Of a stretch of DNA of 64,000 nucleotides, positions 44,975 to 53,845 are shown one piece after another. The notes beneath the pieces were generated by a model, which was given only the letters and a program-made list of their open reading frames with translations, did not search any database and was not told where the DNA came from. The translations under genes and the position numbers were made by a program. Each line of letters opens with the position of its first letter. The stretch's first letter is position 1. Source of the DNA: Paraburkholderia aspalathi (GTDB lineage: Bacteria > Pseudomonadota > Gammaproteobacteria > Burkholderiales > Burkholderiaceae); contig NZ_FPBH01000010.1 in the NCBI RefSeq assembly GCF_900116445.1, forward strand, positions 186,001 through 250,000, written 5' to 3'.

Positions 44975-45004
44975 CAGAAAGCCCTCCTTCGTGAGGGCTT
45001 TCTG
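44975..45004 (+). terminator. sodB terminator
   Basis: A perfect 12-bp stem (44975-44986 with 44993-45004) and 6-nt loop CTTCGT, then CTTTTT. Confidence 0.92.
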
Positions 45005-45509
45005 CTTTTTGGTTCTTCAGGTTTGCCGTCCGTCGCATTTGCGCGTCAAATCTTTCGTCATTCCTATCCATTGTTACTTACGGGTTACTGAATATTTCTT
45101 GCTACCGGCAAGCTTCGTCAGCGTTCCGCATTCAGGATGCTGCATTGCCGAAAGCTTCTGGTCTTGTCATCGAAAGACTCGTCATCGTCTTCTCCATCAG
45201 CTGAACTGAGCGTGCACCGCCATGGCTATGCGCCGCGCGCTTGCCATGCTCGCTTACAGTTTCGAACCTTGAAAGCTTCCGTGAAGTTTCGCTCCCCGGC
45301 TGGAAGCGGTGTGACTGCATCGCCACATGTTTCTTGTGGTGAGCAATGGTAAACCTCGGTAAGGACTCGCTCGCTATCGTTCGCTGATGTTCGTTCCCCT
45401 TCGCGCGGCCTGTGGTTCGCCTCGCGCGACGGCATCACAAGGATGTGATGCGGACAGCGGTCCGGGTCGAAGTGACATCGGTGAAACAGCAGTCCTCCGG
45501 CGGGGCACG
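45005..45509. other. 505-bp gene-free region before the glycosyltransferase
   Basis: No gene is supported. The first 350 bases look less GC-rich than the surroundings. A perfect hairpin GCATCACA-AGGA-TGTGATGC is at 45432-45451, 59 nt before the next start codon. No clear promoter was identified. Confidence 0.5.
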
Positions 45510-47978
45510 ATGGAAATCACTCAGATTCTGGATCTCGCGACGGCACATCATCTCGCGGGTGAGTTCGGCCATGCCCGCGAGTTGTACGAACGTACGCTCG
45601 CGATCAACCCCGACGACGCGAACGTGATGTTCCGCCTCGGTGTGCTCGACATGCAAGGTGGCGCGTACGAGGCCGCACTTGCGTGGCTCGATGCGGCGCT
45701 GACTCGCGCACCGGAAAACGCGCGATATCACTTCGTTCGAGGACAAGTGTTTGCCGCCGCGCAACGATTTACCGAAGCGATCGACGCCTATCTGCAAGCA
45801 CTGTCTTTCGAAGCCGGCTCCGCCGACGTGCTATTCGCCCTGGCGGCGGCGCTGCAAGCAGTCGGCGAATACGCTGCTGCGATTGAGATCTATACGTCGC
45901 TGCTGGCGCTTGAACCAGGGCACGTCGATGCGCTCAACAACCTCGGCAACTGCCACCGGCAACAGGGCGACCTGCATGCCGCGGAAGCCGCATACCGCCG
46001 CGCGATCGCAGAGCAACCCGAAGACGCCAACGCACTCACGAATCTCGGCACACTCCTCGAGGCGCAAGGCCGTCTGGACGAAGCCGTGATGCAACTCGAG
46101 GCAGCGGTGCGCGTGGCACCCGACTCGCCCTGCAGCCTGGTGAATCTCGGCGTCGCGCTTCACCGGCGCGGCGAGTTCGTACGATCCGCTGCGTTGCTGA
46201 CGCACGCGCTCGAGTTAGACCCCGTCTTCCCCGAAGCAGCGTACAACCTGGCCAATGCGCTGCATGCGCTCGGTAGGCGGAGCGAAGCGGTAAGCCACTA
46301 TCAGCGGGCGATCGGGCAAGCGCCGGCACACGCCGATGCCTACAACAACCTGGGTATCGTCCTGCAAGAGTCGGGCTCGCACGAGGACGCCGCGCAAGCG
46401 TTTAGCACGGCGATCCGCCTGCGCCCGGGTTTCGTTGCCGCGCTCAACAATGCGGCGACCCTGATGCGTACGCTCGGCCGCATCGCCGAGGCGGAATCTC
46501 ATTTGCGCGAAGCGCTCAGCGTGGACCCGCATCATTCGGTCACGCACAACAATCTCGGCAACGTGCTGAAGGACCAGGGTCGCCTCGACGACGGCATCGA
46601 TTGCTATCGTCGGGCGCTCACGTGCGATCCCTACAATGTCGTCGCGCACAGCAATCTGGTCTACGCATTGAGCTTCCAGGCCGAGCATCCTCAGCCGCTA
46701 CTGGACGAAAGCCGTCGATGGTCGGCGCGGCACGAGGCGCTGTATCGCGGCACCCACGAGCCGCATCCGAACGATGCGACACCGTCCCGCCGCTTGCGTA
46801 TCGGCTACGTGTCGCCGGACTTCCGCGATCATTGCCAGACGTTGTTCACACTGCCGCTGCTCTCGCATCACGATCACGAACAGTTCGAAGTCTTCTGTTA
46901 CGCGAGCGTCACCCGGCCGGACCATCTGACGCAGCGCGTAGCCTCTTATGCCGATGCTTGGCGCGACGTACGCGCACTCAACGACGAGCAGCTCGCACAG
47001 ATGATCCGCGACGACCGGATCGACATTCTCATCGACCTGACCATGCACATGGCGGATGGCCGTCCGCTGCTGTTTGCACGCAAACCCGCGCCGGTGCAGA
47101 TCGCCTGGCTCGCCTATCCGGGCACGACCGGCATCGATGCGATCGACTACCGGTTCACCGACCCGTGGCTCGACCCGGTCGGCAGCGATGCCTGGTATAG
47201 CGAAGTTTCCATCCGTCTGCGGGACTCTTTCTGGTGCTATGACGCGTTGACGGATACGCCTGAGGTCAATGCGCAGCCCGCGCTATCGAGTGGCTATCCG
47301 ACGTTCGGCTGCCTGAACAACCCGTGCAAGCTGAGCGATGTGACGTTCAGGCTGTGGGGCGACGTGATGCGCGAGGTGGCGGATGCCAGGCTGCTACTGA
47401 TGGCCCCGAACGGCGCGGCCCGTGCGCTTCTGCTCGAACGAATGGGACACCATGGGATCACCGAAGAGCGGGTCTCTTTTACATCGTTCCGCCCGCGCGC
47501 GGACTATCTGCGGACGTATCACCAGATCGACGTCGGGCTCGATACGTTTCCGTATAACGGCCATACGACGAGCCTCGACTCGTACTGGATGGGAGTGCCG
47601 GTCGTCACGCGGGTCGGCAGCACGTCAGTGGGGCGTGCCGGACTGAGCCAACTGGAGAGCCTGGGTCTACGCGACCTCGCCGCGGACAGCGACGCACAGT
47701 TTGTCGAGACCGCCGTCCAGCTGGTACGCGATCTGCCGCGCCTGAGCGCGATGCGTGGCAGCCTGCGGGCACGGCTCGCGGCATCGCCGTTGATGGACGG
47801 CGCGCGCTTTGCGCGCCATGTCGAGGCCGCTTACCGCCACGTATGGGGAACGTGGTGCAGGCAGGGGCAACGGAGCACGCCGGCGAGGCGCGACAGCGCT
47901 ACAGCGGGAGGTATGACGATGCCAGGTGAAGCCCTCGGAGGGCGCGCAACGCGTGTTTCTCCGGCAGTTACGAGGTAA
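45510..47978 (+). CDS. SPINDLY/O-GlcNAc-transferase-type TPR glycosyltransferase
   Basis: An 822-aa protein with at least eleven 34-residue TPRs (residues about 5-400; repeats such as ALNNLGNCHRQQGDLHAAEA and AYNNLGIVLQESGSHEDAAQ). A C-terminal GT41 domain follows (about 425-790). GT41 blocks are RIGYVSPDFRDHCQTLF with the conserved His, DILIDLTMHMADGRP, PVQIAWLAYPGTTG and DVGLDTFPYNGHTTSLDSYW. Such enzymes add GlcNAc, fucose or another sugar to proteins. The start ATG 45510 is preferred to an Arg-rich extension from 45387. The acceptor protein is unknown; no flagellar or adhesin gene is adjacent. Confidence 0.9.
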   Translation: MEITQILDLATAHHLAGEFGHARELYERTLAINPDDANVMFRLGVLDMQGGAYEAALAWLDAALTRAPENARYHFVRGQVFAAAQRFTEAIDAYLQALSFEAGSADVLFALAAALQAVGEYAAAIEIYTSLLALEPGHVDALNNLGNCHRQQGDLHAAEAAYRRAIAEQPEDANALTNLGTLLEAQGRLDEAVMQLEAAVRVAPDSPCSLVNLGVALHRRGEFVRSAALLTHALELDPVFPEAAYNLANALHALGRRSEAVSHYQRAIGQAPAHADAYNNLGIVLQESGSHEDAAQAFSTAIRLRPGFVAALNNAATLMRTLGRIAEAESHLREALSVDPHHSVTHNNLGNVLKDQGRLDDGIDCYRRALTCDPYNVVAHSNLVYALSFQAEHPQPLLDESRRWSARHEALYRGTHEPHPNDATPSRRLRIGYVSPDFRDHCQTLFTLPLLSHHDHEQFEVFCYASVTRPDHLTQRVASYADAWRDVRALNDEQLAQMIRDDRIDILIDLTMHMADGRPLLFARKPAPVQIAWLAYPGTTGIDAIDYRFTDPWLDPVGSDAWYSEVSIRLRDSFWCYDALTDTPEVNAQPALSSGYPTFGCLNNPCKLSDVTFRLWGDVMREVADARLLLMAPNGAARALLLERMGHHGITEERVSFTSFRPRADYLRTYHQIDVGLDTFPYNGHTTSLDSYWMGVPVVTRVGSTSVGRAGLSQLESLGLRDLAADSDAQFVETAVQLVRDLPRLSAMRGSLRARLAASPLMDGARFARHVEAAYRHVWGTWCRQGQRSTPARRDSATAGGMTMPGEALGGRATRVSPAVTR

Positions 47979-48107
47979 CCGGGAGAGATAGTCGTCGGGT
48001 TGGCACCTGCGAGGCCGGTCGGAAGTGCAAGCTTTGTCACAGATGGTAACTGCGGCGAGGTCAGCGGGCCCTTGTTCCGCGCCGATTCAGACCCTGCGGG
48101 CGTCCGA

Positions 48108-48386
48108 TCAAGGCTGCGTCGACGCACCCCCGGCCGTATCTGAATCCGCCGACATCTGCCGATGCCGATGGCCACGCCCGCCGCCGCTGGGCGACACCGA
48201 ACTCGCAGGCGCGGGAGGTGGAGGCGGGTGATTGATGTACTGAAAATTCTGCGCGATCGACGCGCTGGGGAAGGTCGCCGTAGACGGTTCGATCGCGCTG
48301 CTCGGGAATGTCGTGTTCGACTGCGCGAAAACGGGCGATATGCAGGCGGCAGAAGCCGCCGCCACCAGAAAAACAAGCCGGTTCAT
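48108..48386 (-). CDS. Small exported hypothetical protein
   Basis: A 92-aa protein with a clear Sec signal peptide (MNRLVFLVAAASAACISPVFAQ, cleavage after FAQ). The mature part has two imperfect repeats (NTTFPSSAI, TATFPSASI), a Pro run (HPPPPPAP) and a Ser/Gly/His C-terminus. I do not recognise a family. It is convergent with the glycosyltransferase gene, 129 bp away. The Ser/Thr content would suit glycosylation, but nothing shows it. Confidence 0.6.
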   Translation of the reverse strand: MNRLVFLVAAASAACISPVFAQSNTTFPSSAIEPSTATFPSASIAQNFQYINHPPPPPAPASSVSPSGGGRGHRHRQMSADSDTAGGASTQP

Positions 48387-48618
48387 CGAGTCATCCTCTG
48401 GTTCATTGCCCACTATTACCGCAAGCCAGTTTAGGCTGCGCGCTGCGAAAACAGATTGCGGCTTCGCTTACAAGCATTACCCGATATGACGTGGCTGCGC
48501 GGGCCTTTCAGGCTGTGAGACCAAGCGGCGCGAACGCGCGCGAGAATGTAAGCGAAAAACTTTCTGTAACGATCTCGTAACCAAGCGCGATACCGATTGG
48601 CATAACGTTTGAATTCCA

Positions 48619-49218
48619 ATGTCATTGAAGCGCACGAACATGATCTCCAGCACCAAGTCGATTAGCCTCGCCATACCGGCCGCCGTCGTTGCGCTCGCGC
48701 TCGGCGGTTGCGCGGTCATGCCGCCGAGCGGCCCAAGCGTGGTCGCGCTGCCGCGCAGCGGCGAGCCGCTTGGGCAGTTCCAGCAAGACGACTATGCATG
48801 CCGCGACTATGCGAACCGTTCGACGGACCCGAACGCGGCCGCCCAAGCGGCGACCACCAACAGCGTGAACAGCGCCGCGCTGGGCACGCTTGGCGGCGCG
48901 GCGGTCGGCGCACTGATCGGCGCGGCGGCGGGCAATGCGGGCGCGGGCGCAGCGATCGGCGCGGGCAGCGGCTTGCTGATCGGCGGCGCGAACGGCGCGA
49001 ATGGCGCGCAGTATTCCGCGGCGGGCCTGCAAGCGCGCTACGACGCCTCCTACGCGCAGTGCATGACCTCGAAGGGCAACACGATCTCGCAGCCACCGCA
49101 ACCCGCCTACTACGCGCCGCAGCCGGCCTATTACGCACCTCAGCCCTACTACTATGCTCCGCCGCCGCGGTATGTCGCGCCGCCTCCGGTGATGTACGCG
49201 CCTTACCCGTATTACTGA
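48619..49218 (+). CDS. Glycine-zipper lipoprotein
   Basis: A 199-aa envelope lipoprotein. The lipobox LALGGC is near residue 30 after a hydrophobic signal. Residues about 86-125 form a glycine-zipper-like stretch (ALGTLGGAAVGALIGAAAGN, then GAGAAIGAGSGLLIGG) as in outer-membrane YMGG/OmpA-associated lipoproteins. The C-terminus is a Tyr/Pro/Ala repeat tail (PAYYAPQPAYYAPQPYYYAP). The start may be 48619 or the in-frame ATG 48640; neither has a clear ribosome site. Function unknown; membrane anchoring or pore-lining is suggested by the zipper. Confidence 0.8.
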   Translation: MSLKRTNMISSTKSISLAIPAAVVALALGGCAVMPPSGPSVVALPRSGEPLGQFQQDDYACRDYANRSTDPNAAAQAATTNSVNSAALGTLGGAAVGALIGAAAGNAGAGAAIGAGSGLLIGGANGANGAQYSAAGLQARYDASYAQCMTSKGNTISQPPQPAYYAPQPAYYAPQPYYYAPPPRYVAPPPVMYAPYPYY

Positions 49219-49515
49219 AACTGAGGTCGATCGGAAACCTCGCTTCGCCGAAACACACCGTTTGCGCCAGGGGGCAGGCAAGCTTGTTGCTGTAAAGCTT
49301 TTGTCATCTCTGGCGGAAAGACACGAAACGATGGCGGCAGGCCGCCCGGCAAAGGGCGTACGTTTGGATAGAGGGCCAGGGACGCCGGTTGTCTGACGGT
49401 TCCGCACAGCCCGCACACTCCACTCCATCCCTGCCGGCCCCCGCCGTTTCTGACTCCGCCGTTCGACGCAGCCCGACGCACGGAGTGAGCCGGACATCGT
49501 GCAAACGAGGCGACC

Positions 49516-51255
49516 ATGCAGCGACCGCAAACCGGCACGTTCAATCCGAGAATGTGGTCCCGCGTGTGCGAGCGGCTGGCGATTGCACTCGTCGCCGGCT
49601 GCTTCCTTTCTTGCGGCGGCGGCTCGGGTGGCTCATCGGGTACGGGTTCAGGTTCGTCCGCCGGCGGCGGCACCACCGGCAGCGGCTCGTCGACCGGCAG
49701 CGGCGGTACCGGCTCGACCAGTTCGGGTGGCACGTCGATGGGCACGACAGCCTTCGCCACCGACGTGCTGATGCATCACAACGATCTCGCCCGCACGGGC
49801 CAGATGCTCGCCGAGACCACGCTGACGCTCGCGAACGTCAATTCAACGAGCTTCGGCAAAGTCGCGTTTCTCGCCGCGGACGGCAAAGTCGATGCGCAGC
49901 CGCTGTTCGTCACCAGTCTGCCGATTGCCGGCACCGCACACGATGTGGTCTACGTCGCTACCGAACACGATAGCGTGTACGCGTATGACGCCACCACCTT
50001 CGCGCAATTGTGGAAGGTCTCGTTGGTCGGCAGCGGCGAGACACCCAGTGACGATCACGGTTGCCAGGACATCACGCCGGAAATCGGCATTACGTCGACG
50101 CCGGTGATCGATCGCAATCGCGGCGCGAATGGCGTGCTGTATGCCGTGGCGATGACCAAGGACGGCAGCGGTGGGTACCATCATCGGCTGCATGCGCTCG
50201 ATCTGACCACGGGGGCAGAAGTGCTCGGCGGCCCGACGGAGATTGCGGCGAGCTTCCCCGGTAGCGGCGCGGGGAGCGTCAACGGCACCATCACCTTCAA
50301 TCCATCGCTGCATACCGTGCGCGCGGCGCTCACGCTGGTCGGCGGCAACGTCTATATGGGCTGGACCGCGCACTGCATGTCAGGCGCTTACACCGGCTGG
50401 TTGATGGCCTATAGCGCCGACACGTTGAAGCAGACCAGCGTGTTCGACGTCGCGCCGAACGGTAGCCAGGGATCGATCTGGATGGCCGGCTCAGGCATGG
50501 CCTCGGACGGCACCTCGATTTACGTCGTCGACGGCAACGGCACGTTCGGCACCACGCTGAATGCGCAGGGCTTTCCGGTTGACGGCGACTTCGGAAACTC
50601 GCTGATGAAGCTGTCCTTAGGAAACCTGCAGGTCACCGATTACTTCGCCATGAGTAACGTCGTGGCCGAGGCAAATGCCGACAACGATTTCGGTTCGGGC
50701 GGCGTGATGCTGTTGCCGGATCAGACGACCGCGGGCGGCGTTGTCAAACACCTGGCGGTGGCGGCGGGCAAGGACAATCTGATCTACGTGGTCGATCGCG
50801 ATTCGATGGGTAAATTCAGTCCCACGGCGAACAATAACTGGCAGGTGCTGACCGGCACGCTCGCGGGCGGCATCTGGGGCTCGCCGGCTTATTACAACGG
50901 TGTGGTCTATTACGGCGGCTGGAACGATAACCTGAAGGCGCTGCCGATCTCCGGTGCATTTCTCGCGACCACCGCATCGTCAAAGAGTCCAACCACGTTT
51001 GCCTATCCCGGCGCGACACCGGCCGTGTCGGCCAATGGCTCGAGCAACGGCATCGTCTGGGTGGCGGAAAACGGCACGACGGGCGCCCTGCATGCGTACA
51101 ACGCAAGTAACCTCGCGAGCGAGCTGTACAACAGCAATCAGGCCGGCACGCGCGATCAATGGGGCGCGGGCAACAAGTTCATCACGCCGATGATCGCGCG
51201 CGGCAAAGTGTTTGTGGGCACGACGAATGGGGTGGCGGTGTTTGGTTTGTTGTAG
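49516..51255 (+). CDS. Lipoprotein with PQQ-like beta-propeller
   Basis: A 579-aa protein. The signal with lipobox FLSC is near residue 33 (CFLSCGGG), then a Gly/Ser/Thr spacer of about 45 residues. The rest is a propeller of PQQ-binding-like repeats (DVVYVATEHDSVYAYDATTF, GVLYAVAMTKDG, HLAVAAGKDNLIYVVDRDSM, IVWVAENGTTGALHAYNASN). No cofactor-binding catalytic set of PQQ dehydrogenases is apparent, so a binding or scaffold role is likely. A strong terminator follows. Confidence 0.8.
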   Translation: MQRPQTGTFNPRMWSRVCERLAIALVAGCFLSCGGGSGGSSGTGSGSSAGGGTTGSGSSTGSGGTGSTSSGGTSMGTTAFATDVLMHHNDLARTGQMLAETTLTLANVNSTSFGKVAFLAADGKVDAQPLFVTSLPIAGTAHDVVYVATEHDSVYAYDATTFAQLWKVSLVGSGETPSDDHGCQDITPEIGITSTPVIDRNRGANGVLYAVAMTKDGSGGYHHRLHALDLTTGAEVLGGPTEIAASFPGSGAGSVNGTITFNPSLHTVRAALTLVGGNVYMGWTAHCMSGAYTGWLMAYSADTLKQTSVFDVAPNGSQGSIWMAGSGMASDGTSIYVVDGNGTFGTTLNAQGFPVDGDFGNSLMKLSLGNLQVTDYFAMSNVVAEANADNDFGSGGVMLLPDQTTAGGVVKHLAVAAGKDNLIYVVDRDSMGKFSPTANNNWQVLTGTLAGGIWGSPAYYNGVVYYGGWNDNLKALPISGAFLATTASSKSPTTFAYPGATPAVSANGSSNGIVWVAENGTTGALHAYNASNLASELYNSNQAGTRDQWGAGNKFITPMIARGKVFVGTTNGVAVFGLL

Positions 51256-51275
51256 GTGTTGCGAACTGGAAATGG

Positions 51276-51309
51276 AAAAGCCCCTGCTCGTTGCGAGCAG
51301 GGGCTTTTT
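51276..51309 (+). terminator. Terminator after the PQQ-propeller gene
   Basis: A perfect 15-bp stem (51276-51290 with 51294-51308), TTG loop, T-run. Confidence 0.93.
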
Positions 51310-51398
51310 GTTTGCGACGGAGTTTGCGTTGTTGCGGCATTCACATTGCTATCGGTGTACCGGAGGAAATCCGGTGCACGTCACGCAAAGTGAGACGC

Positions 51399-52832
51399 TT
51401 ATTCCGCCTCGCTCGTTGCCGCTGCCTTACGCGGACGGCGACTGCGTGGGGTGGTTTTGCGCGCTGCCTTTTTGGCGGCCGCGGGCGCCTTTTCTTCGGT
51501 AACAGACGCTGCCGGCGCTTCAGCAGGCGCCGCGATCTCCGGGACCTCATCGATCTTTCGCGGTGTTGCCTTCTTCGTTTTCTTCGCGGCTGTCTTGCGC
51601 GGTGCGCGTTCCTTGCGGCGCTTAGGTTGGGCGGTGCCCGCTTCCGGTGTTTCTTCTGCGGCTACTGCGACCGGTTCAGTTGCAAAGGCCTCCGGTTGTG
51701 CCCAGGTGGCTTCCGGCTGTTCGAAAACGGATTCACTGGCCGACGGCGCGTGCGTGTGTCCCGTGTCAGTTTGAGCCTGTGCATGACGGCTGTGGTCAAC
51801 CGCCACACGCTCTTCCTGCGCGCTTTCCTGCTGGCCACGGCCGGGCTTGCGATTGCCACGGCCTCGGCGGCGCGACTCGTGCTTGCCGCCCGACTCGGCG
51901 ACCACGGTTTCGGCAACCTGTGCTTCAACGATCATCTGCTCTGCCGACTCATTTGCTTCGGCTGGCTCGTTCACGTTTTCGGCGCCCGCATTTCCAGCCG
52001 CGCCCCGATAAACGTACGCGCCTGACTTCTCATCGCGGCCGAATTCGAGCAGCCCGCGCGCATGCGCTTCTTCCAGCAGATTGCCGAATGCGCGAAAGCC
52101 GTAGTACGTCTCGTTGAAATCCGGCTTGCGGCGCTTGATCGCGTTCTTCAGTACCGATGCCCAGATTTTGCCGCTATCGCCACGTTCGGACGCGAGCGCG
52201 TCGAACGTCTGCACGGCGATCTCCACCGCTTTGGTGCGACGTTTTTCGAGGTCCTCCTTGCTGCGCGACTTTTCTTCGTCGGGCGTACGTTTGGCTGTCT
52301 GCTGCGCGGTCTGTTGCGGGCGCGACGACTCGCGCTTGGCGACCGTGCGCTGACTTTCGCGCACGAGGTCGTCGTAAAAGAAGAATTCGTCGCAGTTCGC
52401 GATCAGCAGATCGGAGGTGGATTGCTGCACGCCGACACCGATCACCTGCTTGTTGTTCTCGCGCAGCTTCGACACCAACGGCGAAAAATCCGAGTCGCCA
52501 CTGATGATGACGAAGGTATTGACGTGCGATTTCGTGTAGCAGAGGTCGAGCGCGTCGACCACGAGCCGGATGTCGGCGGAATTCTTGCCCGATTGGCGCA
52601 CGTGCGGAATCTCGATCAACTCGAAGTTGGCCTCGTGCATCGCGCCTTTGAAACTCTTGTAGCGGTCCCAGTCGCAATACGCTTTCTTCACGACAATGCT
52701 GCCCTTGAGCAGCAGACGTTCGAGCACCAGCTTGATGTCGAACTTGTCGTACTTCGCATCGCGCACGCCGAGCGCAACGTTTTCGAAGTCGCAGAATAGC
52801 GCCATGCTGACGGTTTCGTTGGATGACGCCAT
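51399..52832 (-). CDS. NYN-domain protein with LOTUS/OST-HTH and long Ala/Lys tail
   Basis: A 477-aa protein. The N-terminal NYN (PIN-like RNase, LabA/DUF88) domain has acidic residues Asp15 in LFCDFENVAL, Asp87 in SADIRLVVD, and Asp113/Asp115 in ISGDSDFSPLV. A LOTUS/OST-HTH RNA-binding domain follows at about 205-280 (LKNAIKRRKPDFNETYYGFRA..., SGAYVYRG). The last about 200 residues are low-complexity, Ala/Glu/Pro then Lys-rich, ending in RRPRKAAATSEAE. The start ATG 52832 has GGAG 9 nt upstream. It is likely an RNA-processing or silencing nuclease; targets unknown. Confidence 0.88.
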   Translation of the reverse strand: MASSNETVSMALFCDFENVALGVRDAKYDKFDIKLVLERLLLKGSIVVKKAYCDWDRYKSFKGAMHEANFELIEIPHVRQSGKNSADIRLVVDALDLCYTKSHVNTFVIISGDSDFSPLVSKLRENNKQVIGVGVQQSTSDLLIANCDEFFFYDDLVRESQRTVAKRESSRPQQTAQQTAKRTPDEEKSRSKEDLEKRRTKAVEIAVQTFDALASERGDSGKIWASVLKNAIKRRKPDFNETYYGFRAFGNLLEEAHARGLLEFGRDEKSGAYVYRGAAGNAGAENVNEPAEANESAEQMIVEAQVAETVVAESGGKHESRRRGRGNRKPGRGQQESAQEERVAVDHSRHAQAQTDTGHTHAPSASESVFEQPEATWAQPEAFATEPVAVAAEETPEAGTAQPKRRKERAPRKTAAKKTKKATPRKIDEVPEIAAPAEAPAASVTEEKAPAAAKKAARKTTPRSRRPRKAAATSEAE

Positions 52833-52987
52833 GAATATCTCCATTGAAGCGATCGTCGAATTCGACGAATCGCGACCATGATAGCGATTCCAGCGGAGGT
52901 GATCAGCTTTTGTGTTTCAGGCGCACCGATAGGAACGGCAAAAACCGGCCGGGGCGAGGACGTTTCTGGCGGTGCGGCCGTGCCGCG

Positions 52988-53644
52988 CTACATGTCACGG
53001 TGACGAGCCAAGTCGCCTGGATTGCCAAGCGCCGCGCGTGTTTCCAGCACCTCGTCGACGAGGCCGTAATCCTTCGCGCCTTGAGCCGACATGAAGTTGT
53101 CACGGTCGGTGTCGCGCACGATCTCCTCGATGCTGCGCCCGGTGCGCTCGGCCATCATCGCGTTGAGACGTTCGCGCAGGTAGAGCACCTCTTTCGCCTG
53201 GATCTCGACGTCGGCAGCGGTGCCCTGGCTGCCGCCCGACGGCTGGTGAATCATGATGCGCGCGTTCGGCAGCGCGTACCGCTTGCCGCGCTGGCCGGCG
53301 GTCAGCAAAAACGTGCCCATGCTGGCGGCAAAGCCGGTGCACAAGGTCGACACCTCGGGCTTGATGAATTGCATCGTGTCATAGATGGCGAGGCCGTCAT
53401 ATACCGAGCCGCCCGGCGAATTGATGTAAAAAGAAATATCCTTGTCGGGATTCTCGGATTCCAGAAACAGCAATTGAGCGACGATCACACTGGCTGACTG
53501 TTCGTTCACCGGACCTACCAGAAAGACGATGCGCTCGCGCAGCAGACGCGAATAGATGTCATAGGCGCGCTCGCCGCGGCCGGATTGCTCGATCACGGTG
53601 GGCACGAGGCCGAGGCCGGTGATGGACGGATAGCTGGAATGCAT
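52988..53644 (-). CDS. ClpP-family protease subunit, stand-alone
   Basis: A 218-aa ClpP. Catalytic Ser108 is in TGFAASMGT, His133 in MIHQPSGGSQG and Asp182 in RDTDRDNFMS. The handle/axial residues and FLVGPVNEQSASVIVAQLLF are conserved. It is not next to tig or clpX, and differs from the usual ClpP in PSGG/SQGTAADVEIQ, so it looks like a second ClpP paralog. It could mix with the main ClpP or work with another unfoldase. The gene lies 155 bp downstream of no protease partner. Confidence 0.9.
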   Translation of the reverse strand: MHSSYPSITGLGLVPTVIEQSGRGERAYDIYSRLLRERIVFLVGPVNEQSASVIVAQLLFLESENPDKDISFYINSPGGSVYDGLAIYDTMQFIKPEVSTLCTGFAASMGTFLLTAGQRGKRYALPNARIMIHQPSGGSQGTAADVEIQAKEVLYLRERLNAMMAERTGRSIEEIVRDTDRDNFMSAQGAKDYGLVDEVLETRAALGNPGDLARHRDM

Positions 53645-53784
53645 GTTTGCCTCGTTTCAGGTGGCGCGTTGCCGGTAGCCGGGAGCGGTGGCCGATTCGA
53701 ACAACCACGCCCCCGTTGCGTTGGTTGTTGCCTGTATGACGTGAGGAAGGGCGGCGGCGTGACAGGAATATTTTTTCGGTGGGC

Positions 53785-53811
53785 TGTCACATCGGCGGGA
53801 GTCCGGGCGTC
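53785..53811 (+). promoter_or_regulatory. ECF41-type promoter match TGTCACA-N16-CGTC
   Basis: TGTCACA at 53785-53791, exactly 16 bp, then CGTC at 53808-53811, 35 bp before the sigma gene ATG. This matches the motif reported for ECF41-group sigma factors, so the gene probably activates itself. Confidence 0.7.
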
Positions 53812-53845
53812 AAGGTAAAAAGGATGTAGATCAGGAGGTTCAGGC

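Noticed and set aside
45387..45509. 41-codon extension of the glycosyltransferase
   Set aside because: Does not resemble a TPR, and the hairpin lies inside it.
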